NCBI GenBank assembly: GCA_965204295.1
Contig: OZ241973.1
Span: forward strand, 1,054,001-1,118,000
Length of the DNA stretch: 64,000 bases
Origin: JAWKWH01 sp965204295
GTDB lineage: Bacteria; Pseudomonadota; Alphaproteobacteria; Rhizobiales; Rhizobiaceae
Direction of reading: 5' to 3'
Shown here: positions 45,055-53,682 of the stretch, in pieces
Position numbering within the stretch: position 1 is the first letter of the stretch
Layout of the letters: each line of letters begins with the position of its first letter
The notes under the pieces: generated by a model
Told to the model about the DNA's origin: nothing
Database searches by the model: none
Seen by the model: only the letters and a program-made list of their open reading frames with translations
Program-made: the position numbers and the translations under genes

Positions 45055-46070
45055 GATACCCTCCCGCGGAATATGCCCGTTGGCCGGAACAAAAGCACGA
45101 TCACGAGAATGACGAAGGAGACGGCGAATTTGTAATCCGTCGACAAAAGCTGCACTAGTCCTTCGGGTGCCCAGTTGTCCGGGACCAGATAGATCAGGAA
45201 CTTCTTGTACGCATAGGTAATCGTCACTTCGGAAAAGGCGATGATGAATCCGCCTGCGATCGCGCCGAACGGTTTGCCCAGGCCACCGACGATCGCGGCA
45301 GCGAACATCGGCAACAGGAGTTGGAAATAGGTGAATGGTTTGAATGACTTGTCCAAACCATAGAGCGTTCCGGCAATCGTCGCCAACCCTGCCGCTATGA
45401 TCCAGGTGATCCGGACCGCCTTGTCGGGGTCGACGCCCGACAACAGCGCCAGATTCTCGTTGTCCGAATAAGCGCGCATCGACTTGCCGGTCTTGGTTTT
45501 CTGTAGAAACCAGAAGAGGACTCCGACAAGCACGACCGCCATTACAAGGGTCAGGCACTGCGACGTCTTGATTGCGAGGCCCTCATTCAACCCGGTTGCC
45601 TGTTTGAATTGCCTCGCGGTGATCAGGAAGCGGTTGCCGTCACCGAAATTCCGATCATCGGGCCCGATGACAAAACGCACAATACCGTTCATCAGAAACA
45701 TCACGCCCGTCGATGCGATAACGAACGTGATAGGTGTCGCCCTGCGATGGCGATAGTATTCGTAAACCGCCTTGTCGGTTATCAGGACAACGAGCGCCGT
45801 CGCGATGATGCCGACCGGCAACGCCAGCAATGCTGTCGGCATGGGACCAAGGCCGGCGCCCAGGGATTGCAGCCACCACGTCGTCAGCACGACAACCATG
45901 GTTCCGAACGCCATCGTGTCACCGTGGGCGAAATTGGAAAACCGCAGAATGCCGAACACCAGGGTTATGCCCAGCGCGCCAAGCGCCAGTTGCGACCCAT
46001 ACGCAATCGCCGGGACGACGACGAAGTTCGAAAACAGTACAAGAGCGTTCAGGAGTTCCATCCCGGTCAT
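45051..46070 (-). CDS. livH: Branched-chain-type ABC transporter permease LivH
   Basis: A 339-residue permease: LALGALGITLVFGILRFSNFAHGD is the LivH signature, followed by GVDPDKAVRITWIIAAGLATIAG and GGLGKPFGAIAGG. The substrate class is branched-chain amino acids, or more often in such clusters aromatic or aliphatic acids and amides. The start overlaps the livF stop and the end overlaps livM. Confidence 0.94.
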   Translation of the reverse strand: MTGMELLNALVLFSNFVVVPAIAYGSQLALGALGITLVFGILRFSNFAHGDTMAFGTMVVVLTTWWLQSLGAGLGPMPTALLALPVGIIATALVVLITDKAVYEYYRHRRATPITFVIASTGVMFLMNGIVRFVIGPDDRNFGDGNRFLITARQFKQATGLNEGLAIKTSQCLTLVMAVVLVGVLFWFLQKTKTGKSMRAYSDNENLALLSGVDPDKAVRITWIIAAGLATIAGTLYGLDKSFKPFTYFQLLLPMFAAAIVGGLGKPFGAIAGGFIIAFSEVTITYAYKKFLIYLVPDNWAPEGLVQLLSTDYKFAVSFVILVIVLLFRPTGIFRGRVS

Positions 46071-46771
46071 CCTCCCAGGAATGATCTGCGCACTTCGGGA
46101 TCGGCCAGAAGCGCCGTGCCGGTATCCGTGTGACGGTTTTCGCCTGTCACCAGCACATACCCACGGTCGGCAATGGCAAGCGCCTGACGGGCGTTCTGCT
46201 CCACCATGAGTATGGCCACGCCCGTTTGCTTGACCTCGATAATGCGGTCGAAAAGCTCGTCCATGACGATCGGTGAAACACCGGCTGTCGGTTCATCCAG
46301 CATCAGAACCGTTGGCCGGGTCATCATGGCTCGGCCAACCGCAACCTGCTGGCGTTGTCCGCCGGAAAGCTCTCCTGCGTTCTGGTGGCGCTTTTCCTTG
46401 AGAATCGGAAACAGATCGTAGATCTGGTCCATGATCTCCGTAATGTCGTCATCGCGCAGAAAGGCGCCCATTTCCAGGTTTTCCTCCACGGTCATTCCGG
46501 CAAACACGTTGTCCGTCTGGGGAACAAAGGCGATCCCTTCGGCAACCCGATCCTGGGGTGACAAATCGGTGATGTCCTTGCCGTCAAGCACAACATTGCC
46601 CTCGCGCAAATCGAGCATGCCGAGCATGGCTTTCATGGCCGTGGATTTGCCTGCGCCGTTGGGTCCGACCACGACGGCGATTTCGCCGCGACCGACCTTG
46701 ATGGTGCAGCCTTTGAGAATATCGGCGCCGCCATAGCCGCCGACCATGCCCTTCCCGGCAAGGTAACTCAT
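46067..46771 (-). CDS. livF: Branched-chain-type ABC transporter ATP-binding protein LivF
   Basis: A 234-residue ATPase: Walker A GPNGAGKST, the Q-loop in VPQTDNVFAGMTVEENLEMG, LSGGQRQQVAVGRAMM, Walker B VLMLDEPTAGVSP and the switch MVEQN. The closing ADPEVRRSFLGG is typical of LivF. ATG at 46771 overlaps the livG stop by 4 bases. Confidence 0.94.
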   Translation of the reverse strand: MSYLAGKGMVGGYGGADILKGCTIKVGRGEIAVVVGPNGAGKSTAMKAMLGMLDLREGNVVLDGKDITDLSPQDRVAEGIAFVPQTDNVFAGMTVEENLEMGAFLRDDDITEIMDQIYDLFPILKEKRHQNAGELSGGQRQQVAVGRAMMTRPTVLMLDEPTAGVSPIVMDELFDRIIEVKQTGVAILMVEQNARQALAIADRGYVLVTGENRHTDTGTALLADPEVRRSFLGG

Positions 46772-47553
46772 TGCTTCGTCTCGCCGGGTTTGTTCTTCAG
46801 ACCATGGCCGAGATAGGCTTCGATGACGTCTTCGTTGTTCCTGACCTCTTCTGCGGCGCCCTGCGCCAGCACCGCGCCTTCCGCCATCACGATCACCGGG
46901 TCGCAGAGACGGCCGATGAAATCCATGTCGTGCTCGATCATGCAAAACGTATAGCCGCGCTCCCGGTTGAGCCTGAGAATCGCATCGCCGATTTCGACAA
47001 GCAGCGTCCTGTTTACGCCCGCACCGACCTCATCGAGCAACACGACCTTGGCGTCCACCATCATCGTGCGGCCCAGTTCGAGCAGCTTCTTCTGGCCGCC
47101 CGAAAGGTTGCCGGCCCGTTCGTTGGCGACATGGCCGATCCTGAGGAAGTCGATCACCTCCTCGGCCTTCCCCCGCACCCGCGTTTCCTGCTCGCGGATT
47201 GCGCCGCGCCTGATCCAAGTATTGAGGATGCGCTCCCCGAGCTGTCCGCCGGGCGCCATCATCAGATTTTCCGTGACGGTCATGGATGAGAATTCGTGGG
47301 CGATCTGGAATGTGCGAAGCAGACCCTTCTTGAACAGATCGTGCGGTTTCAGTCCGGTGATGTCCTCACCATCCAGAAAAATCCGGCCGGCGCTCGGCGC
47401 ATGGAGGCCGGCAATGATGTTGAAAAGCGTGGTTTTACCGGCGCCGTTCGGGCCGATCAGACCTGTTATCGAACCCTCCCCGATGGTCAACGAGGTATCG
47501 TTGACGGCGCGTACTCCGCCGAATTTTTTGGAAACAGACCTGACTTCAATCAT
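46768..47553 (-). CDS. livG: Branched-chain-type ABC transporter ATP-binding protein LivG
   Basis: A 261-residue ATPase and first gene of the operon: Walker A GPNGAGKTT, LLRTFQIAHEFSSMTVTENL, LSGGQKKLLELGRTMM, Walker B VVLLDEVGAGVN with Val where Pro is usual, and the switch IEHDMDF. GGAGGAG lies 10 bases before the ATG. The substrate receptor LivK is not encoded beside it. Confidence 0.93.
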   Translation of the reverse strand: MIEVRSVSKKFGGVRAVNDTSLTIGEGSITGLIGPNGAGKTTLFNIIAGLHAPSAGRIFLDGEDITGLKPHDLFKKGLLRTFQIAHEFSSMTVTENLMMAPGGQLGERILNTWIRRGAIREQETRVRGKAEEVIDFLRIGHVANERAGNLSGGQKKLLELGRTMMVDAKVVLLDEVGAGVNRTLLVEIGDAILRLNRERGYTFCMIEHDMDFIGRLCDPVIVMAEGAVLAQGAAEEVRNNEDVIEAYLGHGLKNKPGETKQ

Positions 47554-47879
47554 CCGCCACGCTCCTCCCGCGGCGCGGATTGCAGGCGCTCGGTGAGTTG
47601 GCACCCAATACTTCCCCGTCTTTTTCCCGCCTTATGGCAGGTCGCGCGGGAAAAAATCAATGTGGATGTGGTTTTTGCCGGGATTTGCAGGATTTGCCGA
47701 AAGCAGGCGGCCGGACACAAGACTTTGCCCGACCGGAAGGAGGCATCGGGCTCGCCTCACCGGGTCTTGTTCGGATCGTGCCGCGCTCAAACTCGCCAGC
47801 CTTGAGCAATTGCGGGACCTCGCCGAGTTGCCCCAGTGAATCACTTTGAAGTCTGTGGCGAGCACCCGCGCAGGTCTGG
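47554..47879. other. Leader region of the liv operon and upstream gap
   Basis: About 325 bases with the presumed livG promoter on the minus strand. Open frames here (both strands, under 90 codons) have no domain I recognise. No terminator hairpin with a T-run is clear for the minus-strand gene ending at 47880. Confidence 0.4.
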
Positions 47880-48800
47880 CTAAAGACTTTGATCCAACAA
47901 GGTTTCAATCTGCGGAAGAACTACATCCACAAGTTTAAACGCCGCGTCCATGGCATCTTCGACAACCGCAAGTTGGCCATCGAACGGTTCGGAAAGATCG
48001 ACCGTATCGACAGGCGCAACGAGATAGTCGCATTTGCGCTCATGATCTTTGGCCGCCTCAAGGCTCACGCCAACCGGCAACTCAATGCGCTCCGCCAAAC
48101 CCTGATACTCGTTCATGAGCTGCAGGGTCATTTGGTTTGTTGCCACCTTCCACCAAAGCCTCTTTTTATCGCTGTCATCGCGATATCTGATAATGGGGCC
48201 GCTCCGGTCCTTTCCGGGTTTGTGCCAGAAGTTGGGAGCATACCTCTCTGCGAGATATCGCGAGAAAGCACGGCTGAAACGTACCACGTCCTCGGTCGAG
48301 GCGTTCATGCTTCTCGAAAGCCCGTTCAGCAAATTTTCAAAAGCTTCTCTGCGCCACATCGCGTGATGGCCCTCGCACGTGCCGAACCAATCGGCGATTT
48401 CCTCAATTGGCAATCTGCATTTCCACGGCTCGAACGAAGGTATGCTTTCAAGGTATACTGACGGTGCGACAAGTACCGTAAGGAAACGGTCTGCCTTGCC
48501 TTCCAAGACCAGCGCCTCACCTCTTTCCACATACTTTTGCGCCTGCTGATGAGTAAAATCAGCTGAGATATTGTCTTCAATAAGCACGGCGCATGTTTCG
48601 TTTTCGCCGCGAAAGAAAGCGAGCACGTCCGTTTCACCGGACTCGCCATTTACTGTTGCCCATACGGAATGTGCGGCGGACTGAAATTTTAGGCCGGCAA
48701 GGCCGATACGCTCGGCAAACCAAATTGAATAGCCGTTGTCTGCGTGCAACTCCTCAAGCTGAATAAGATCAAGGTCTCTCTCAAGAAAAGAAAATTTCAA
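47880..48800 (-). CDS. PD-(D/E)XK-like protein of unknown function
   Basis: A 306-residue protein. Residues 45-90 look like a PD-(D/E)XK nuclease core: GETDVLAFFRG (acidic residue), then a strand with IEDN where active nucleases have E-x-K, followed by Gln-rich QQAQKYVERGEAL. The lysine is replaced by asparagine, so it may be inactive or use another residue. The rest (EIADWFGTCEGHHAMWRREA onwards) is alpha-helical and not recognised. The best start is TTG at 48800 with GAGGAGG seven bases upstream; no ATG fits. Base composition is more AT-rich than the flanks, and the gene lies between transporter operons, so it may have been acquired. A defence or repair role is possible but unsupported. Confidence 0.65.
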   Translation of the reverse strand: MKFSFLERDLDLIQLEELHADNGYSIWFAERIGLAGLKFQSAAHSVWATVNGESGETDVLAFFRGENETCAVLIEDNISADFTHQQAQKYVERGEALVLEGKADRFLTVLVAPSVYLESIPSFEPWKCRLPIEEIADWFGTCEGHHAMWRREAFENLLNGLSRSMNASTEDVVRFSRAFSRYLAERYAPNFWHKPGKDRSGPIIRYRDDSDKKRLWWKVATNQMTLQLMNEYQGLAERIELPVGVSLEAAKDHERKCDYLVAPVDTVDLSEPFDGQLAVVEDAMDAAFKLVDVVLPQIETLLDQSL

Positions 48801-48831
48801 TGAACTGCCTCCTCGACTGAAAGATTCGGTA

Positions 48832-49002
48832 TTATTCACAGCGCCCTGCTGTCGGCAAGCTTTGCCCGCCTTCCGGCTTCGAGACCGTGGAAACTGCGCG
48901 GACGTGCCCGGCCTCGATATCACGCCAGATGTTGCCGACGGCAGACCGATCACGGTCGCTGAACCTGATGTCGATATGATTGATGTTGGATATTTCGAGC
49001 AT
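48832..49002 (-). CDS. Small hypothetical protein upstream of the PD-(D/E)XK-like gene
   Basis: A 56-codon frame starting MLEISNINHIDIRFSDRDRS, with GGAG seven bases before the ATG. It ends 32 bases before the start of the nuclease-like gene in the same direction, so the two are likely a pair. The middle (AVGNIWRDIEAGHVRAVSTV) could form a short helix. No family is recognised, and the tail may be degraded. Confidence 0.5.
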   Translation of the reverse strand: MLEISNINHIDIRFSDRDRSAVGNIWRDIEAGHVRAVSTVSKPEGGQSLPTAGRCE

Positions 49003-49040
49003 TTTGATTTCTCCGAATTGTTTCGTTGCGATCAATATAA

Positions 49041-49978
49041 TTGTTGTCTAAACTCACTTTAATAGCTTATTTGGAACGACATTATTTCCGAATAAATGGT
49101 AATCGTGACTTATTTGATGGGCTGCTGATATTTTGCGCCGTTGCGGAGGCGGGAGGGTTTGCGGCCGGCACCGTGCGAATCGGTCACACGCCTTCACATA
49201 TGAGCAAGGAAGTTGCCCGTCTGGAACGGCGGCTTGGCGTACGGCTTTTCAATCGGACGACGCGTTCGGTCAGCCTGACCGGCGCCGGCGAAGATTTCTA
49301 TCGCGATGCGCGTTAGATTGTCGATGACGCCAAACGCGCGGAAAGCAGAGTGCGCGAGACGGTCAATTCGCCATCCGTTGCTTGCGGGTCAGCGTGCCGG
49401 AGGCGTTCGCGCGCGCCTGCCTCGACGAGTGGTTGCCCAGGTTTCTCGACGCTTATCCTGACTTGCGGATGGAGATCGAAGCAAGTGAGCGCGTGGTGGA
49501 TATCGCAGCGGAAGGTTTTGATGTCGTTGTGCGTGCCGGTATTCTGGATGACAGCGGATTTGTAGCGCGGAAACTCTCGACGTCGCGCCGCATCGCGGTT
49601 GCTTCGCCAAAATATCTTGCGCGAAGCGGGACGCCTCGGCCACCACAGGAATTGAGAGATCATGTGCTGATCGATTTTTCGCGAAGGCGAATTTCCGGCA
49701 CGTGGGAATTTCTCGACGGCGACGGCAAACGTGTCGCCGTTTGGGTCGCGCCGAAGGTGGTGTGCAACAATGCCGATACCGAAAAGACGCTTGCGATCGC
49801 CGGACTGGGCATCACCCGGCTTCCCGAATTTGCCTGTGCGACGGAAATCGCGGCCGGATCGCTGACGCCGATCCTTGAAGCGTATGAAGAGGAGCCCATC
49901 GGGCTCTACGCCATATATCCGAGCCGCCAGCAGCTTGCGTCGAAGGTTCGGGTATTCGTCGATTTTCTGGCGGCCTAA
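49041..49978 (+). pseudogene. LysR-family regulator broken by TAG and a frameshift
   Basis: The first part encodes the LysR helix-turn-helix region (GLLIFCAVAEAGGFAAGTVR, then SKEVARLERRLGVRLFNRTT). TAG at 49314-49316 falls where most relatives have Gln (RDAR-stop-IVDDAKRAES). Near 49380 a one-base loss moves the effector domain to another frame, which runs from RVSVPEAFARACLDEWLP to the end at 49978. No good start codon is visible; candidates are TTGs at 49041 or 49071. It lies just upstream of, and in the same direction as, the BMP importer operon it may once have controlled. Confidence 0.83.
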
Positions 49979-50091
49979 TTTATCTCCGAATCGAATGGAA
50001 AAATTTGACTATTTGATAAAATTCATTGACTCTACCCATGGTCGAACCTAGGGTCAGATTTGGGTTTCAGGGACAATTGGGAGGATTAATT

Positions 50092-51099
50092 ATGGTCACG
50101 AAGATCAATCGCAGGACATTCAACCAGTTAGCGAGTGTGGTTGCCGGTACGTCGTTTTTTGGCATTTGTCCAGCCTATGCCGACACGATCAGGGTTGCCG
50201 GCATCTATACCCAGCCGATCCAGCAAAAATGGGACGCGCGCCTTCATCAGGGACTGGAAGCCGCCAAGGCAAAGGGCGATATTGAGTATGTATTTTCCGA
50301 GAAGGTCGCCAATACCGATTACATCCGCGTATTGCGCGAATATTGCGAGAGCGGTGTCAAACTGATCGTGGGCGAGGCGTTCGGCATTTCACGCGAGGCT
50401 CGAAAAGTTGCTGATGAATATCCGGATATCGCCTTCCTGATGGGTGATCCATTCGAGCCTCACGGCAGCAATTTTTCGGTATTTGACAATTACATCCACG
50501 AACCCTGCTACCTCATGGGCATCTTGGCCGGTTCAATGTCGAAGTCCGGCAAGCTGGGTATGGTCGGCGGCTATCCCATTGGTGAGGTCAACAGACTCTT
50601 CCACGCATTCATCGATGGCGCGAGGTCGGTTAATCTCGATATCCAACACAAGGTTACTTTCATTGGCTCTTGGTACGATCCGCCCAAGGCCAAGGAAGCA
50701 GCATTTGCACAGATAGAGGCGGGAGCAGACGTGATGTATGCGGAGCGCGCCGGCGTGGTGGATGCATGCCGCGCAAAGAGCGTGCTCGCCTTCGGCAACG
50801 TCAATGACATGAACAAGGAAGAAAACGGCACCGATGTGGTGGTGACTTCCGCATTGTGGCACATGGAAGCTGCGATTGCGTATGCGATCGATCTGGTCAA
50901 GGCAGGTGAGTTCAAGGCTGAGAACTACAAGGAATGGACCATGATGCAGAAGGGCGGTGCCAGTCTCGCTCCCTATTACGAGTTCGAGGATAGGATTCCA
51001 GCGGGCGCCAAAGCCACGGTCGAAGAGGTCAAGGCAAAGATCCTGTCTGGCGAATTCGTCGTGAACATCAACGACGAAGAGCCCAAATCGTCCTTCTGA
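50092..51099 (+). CDS. BMP-family ABC transporter substrate-binding protein
   Basis: A 335-residue receptor of the basic membrane protein (PnrA-like) family. It has a Tat signal (NRRTFNQLASVVAG) and no lipobox cysteine. The mature part has IRVAGIYTQPIQQKWDARLH, IVGEAFGISREARKVADEYP, YLMGILAGSMSKSGKLGMVG and EAGADVMYAERAG. Characterised relatives bind nucleosides. GGGAGG precedes the ATG at 50092. It heads a four-gene importer operon. Confidence 0.9.
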   Translation: MVTKINRRTFNQLASVVAGTSFFGICPAYADTIRVAGIYTQPIQQKWDARLHQGLEAAKAKGDIEYVFSEKVANTDYIRVLREYCESGVKLIVGEAFGISREARKVADEYPDIAFLMGDPFEPHGSNFSVFDNYIHEPCYLMGILAGSMSKSGKLGMVGGYPIGEVNRLFHAFIDGARSVNLDIQHKVTFIGSWYDPPKAKEAAFAQIEAGADVMYAERAGVVDACRAKSVLAFGNVNDMNKEENGTDVVVTSALWHMEAAIAYAIDLVKAGEFKAENYKEWTMMQKGGASLAPYYEFEDRIPAGAKATVEEVKAKILSGEFVVNINDEEPKSSF

Positions 51100-51109
51100 T
51101 CTGACGAAG

Positions 51110-52633
51110 ATGTCTGACAAGGTCCTGGAGTTCCGAAACGTTACCAAGCGCTTCGGAGCGCTGACCGCCAACCGCGCCATTTCGCTGTCACTGCGGCGGG
51201 GAGAAATTCTTGCCCTGCTTGGCGAAAATGGCGCCGGAAAAACCACGTTGATGAATATCCTCTTCGGTCACTATCAATCGAATGAGGGAACGGTTCTGGT
51301 TGAAGGGGCGCCATTGCAGCCGGGTTCCACCCAAGCAGCGCTCAAGGCGGGCGTGGGCATGGTTCATCAGCACTTTACGCTGGCGGGCAATCTGACGGTA
51401 CTTGAAAATATTGTCTTGGGCAGCGAGCCGCTTTTCTCCTGGCGCCGGCAATCAGGCGCCGCTCGCAGCAAGCTGAACAAATTGTCCAAGGGTTACGGCC
51501 TCGCCGTTGACACTGAAGCCTTTATAAACACACTCTCGGTAGGCGAGCGGCAACGGGTCGAGATACTGAAAGTACTTTATCGAGACGTCCACATTCTCAT
51601 ACTTGATGAACCAACTGCTGTGCTGACTCCGCAAGAAGCCGAAAACCTGTTTGCAACATTGAAATCAATGACTGATCGTGGCCTTTCAGTCATCTTCATT
51701 TCTCACAAGCTGCACGAGATACTGGCGGTAAGTGACCGGGTGGCCGTATTGCGGCGAGGCGAACTGGTCGGCGAGATTGAGACCGCTAAGGCTGATCGGC
51801 GCAAGCTCGCCGAAATGATGGTCGGCCGTACTGTCAGAAGGCCAAAACTGACTCCGATTGATCCCGGCGAAGACGTACTGGAGATAAAGGGTCTGACCAC
51901 TACTGGAGACAGCGCGGAGGCATTGCGCGGGGTTGACCTGACCTTGCGGGGACATGAAATCGTGGGAATTGCCGGCGTGGCAGGTAACGGTCAAAGAACG
52001 CTGGCGGACATACTCTCTGGATTGCGAAGTGAATATTCAGGTTCAGTAGCGTTGAGCGGAGAACCGCTTCCCCGCGGTGACCCGAGGGCAATTGTCGCTT
52101 CCGGTGTGGGACGGATACCAGAAGACCGGCACGCGCGCGGTGTCGTTGGAGAAATGGAACTGTGGGAGAACCTGATACTGGAGGATATCCGGTCGGCGGA
52201 GGTTACATATGGCTTCTTTTTCATAGAGCGCAACCGTGCGGCCCGTCGGGCAACAGAGCAAATCGAGGCGTTCGACGTGCGTTGCGAAGGGCCGGAGGCG
52301 CAAACGAAACTATTGTCCGGCGGAAATATGCAGAAACTCATCTTGGCTCGCGCATTGTCGCGCAAGCCGTCATTTATTCTTGCGAACCAGCCGGTGCGTG
52401 GATTGGACGAGGGAGCCATCGCTTATGTTCAGAAGCAATTGCTGGAAGCCCGTGCTCGAGGTGCGTCAATCCTGCTGATTTCGGAAGACCTTGATGAACT
52501 GGCATCGCTGTCGGACCGCCTTGCGGTGATGTCGCACGGTGAATTGTCTGAGGCGCTTCCCACTGGCGACCGAACCACAGCGGAGATCGGTCTGATGATG
52601 ACCGGTCACAAAACAAGCCAGAAAGCGGCTTAA
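51110..52633 (+). CDS. Double-domain ABC ATP-binding protein (nucleoside/sugar type)
   Basis: A 507-residue ATPase with two nucleotide-binding domains. The first has GENGAGKTTLMNI and LSVGERQRVEILKVL; the second has GVAGNGQRTLADI and LSGGNMQKLILARAL with LANQPVRGLD replacing a canonical Walker B. This asymmetric layout is typical of YufO/MglA-type ATPases paired with BMP receptors. The gap to the receptor is 10 bases; the stop overlaps the next start by one base. Confidence 0.93.
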   Translation: MSDKVLEFRNVTKRFGALTANRAISLSLRRGEILALLGENGAGKTTLMNILFGHYQSNEGTVLVEGAPLQPGSTQAALKAGVGMVHQHFTLAGNLTVLENIVLGSEPLFSWRRQSGAARSKLNKLSKGYGLAVDTEAFINTLSVGERQRVEILKVLYRDVHILILDEPTAVLTPQEAENLFATLKSMTDRGLSVIFISHKLHEILAVSDRVAVLRRGELVGEIETAKADRRKLAEMMVGRTVRRPKLTPIDPGEDVLEIKGLTTTGDSAEALRGVDLTLRGHEIVGIAGVAGNGQRTLADILSGLRSEYSGSVALSGEPLPRGDPRAIVASGVGRIPEDRHARGVVGEMELWENLILEDIRSAEVTYGFFFIERNRAARRATEQIEAFDVRCEGPEAQTKLLSGGNMQKLILARALSRKPSFILANQPVRGLDEGAIAYVQKQLLEARARGASILLISEDLDELASLSDRLAVMSHGELSEALPTGDRTTAEIGLMMTGHKTSQKAA

Positions 52634-53682
52634 TGATCATCGAACCCCGCCAATCAATATCGATTTTGCGGGCAGGTCTTGCGCCGGTCTGGGCCATATT
52701 CGCGGCGATGATCATATGCGCTGTCCTCATTGTTTGGACCGGGACTAATGTGTTCACGGCATATGCGTCGTTGCTGAAAGGCGCATTTGGCTCGTTGTTT
52801 GCCATCAACGAAACGCTGACCCGCTCGATTCCTTTGATCTTCACTGGTTTAGCTGCGGCGGTCGCATTTCGCGCGAAGTTCTACAATATCGGCGGGGAGG
52901 GTCAGCTCTATGCCGGAGCGTTGGCGGCGACCTATTTTGGAACCGGCCTGATCACATTGCCTTCTGTGTTGATGATACCGTTTCTGATAATCGCGGGCGC
53001 TGTTGCGGGCGGCCTGTTGCTGCTGTTTCCGGTTCTGCTCAAGACTCAGATGAAGGTCGACGAAGTCGTAACGACACTGCTGCTGAATTTCGTCGTTTTA
53101 CTTTTTGTCGGTTACCTGATCGAGGGTCCCTGGAAAGATCCGATGTCACTTGGCTGGCCGCAGGCGGCGCCGATTATTGATGAAGGCATCCTTCCGGCAT
53201 TGTTGGCAAAAGGCCGGTTACATCTGGGTTTCATTATCGCTTTTGTGACGGCGATTCTGATCTGGATCATGATGCGATTCTCAGTACTTGGTTTCGAGAT
53301 CAGAGCGGTGGGGCACAATGCGGGAGCAGCCGAATTTTCAGGGATAAAAGTGGGCCGGACCGTGATCATCACAGCAATGATTTCGGGCGGTCTCGCCGGT
53401 ATGGCCGGCGTCAGCGAAACCGCTGGATTGAAAGGTTACCTGACGCTCGATTTGTCGCCTGGTTTCGGTTACACGGGCATTGCAGTCGCAATGCTAGCGC
53501 AGTTGAACGCGCTGGCCGTCATTCCGGCAGCCATATTTTTATCGGCGGTTTATGTCGGTGCTGATGCGATGAGCAGAGCCGTCAACATTCCCACTTACAT
53601 AGCAGATGTTCTGGTGGGCGCTTCTGTTCTTGCAGTGCTCTGCAGCGTGCTTTTTTCGCAATATCGGATCAGATTCCGCTGA
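52633..53682 (+). CDS. ABC permease, YufP-like (BMP system)
   Basis: A 349-residue membrane protein with about 10 hydrophobic segments. FTGLAAAVAFRAKFYNIGGEGQLYAGA and KVDEVVTTLLLNFVVLLFVGY are landmarks of the first permease of these importers. The ATG shares a base with the ATPase stop (TAATG). It works with the next permease as a heterodimer. Confidence 0.92.
   Translation: MIIEPRQSISILRAGLAPVWAIFAAMIICAVLIVWTGTNVFTAYASLLKGAFGSLFAINETLTRSIPLIFTGLAAAVAFRAKFYNIGGEGQLYAGALAATYFGTGLITLPSVLMIPFLIIAGAVAGGLLLLFPVLLKTQMKVDEVVTTLLLNFVVLLFVGYLIEGPWKDPMSLGWPQAAPIIDEGILPALLAKGRLHLGFIIAFVTAILIWIMMRFSVLGFEIRAVGHNAGAAEFSGIKVGRTVIITAMISGGLAGMAGVSETAGLKGYLTLDLSPGFGYTGIAVAMLAQLNALAVIPAAIFLSAVYVGADAMSRAVNIPTYIADVLVGASVLAVLCSVLFSQYRIRFR

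Noticed and set aside
46067..46945. Longer N-terminus for LivF
   Set aside because: The extension is arginine-rich shadow of livG; the ATG at 46771 overlaps the livG stop in the usual way.
47554..47879. Short minus-strand frames (77-83 codons) before livG as genes
   Set aside because: Overlapping frames without family resemblance; more likely leader sequence.
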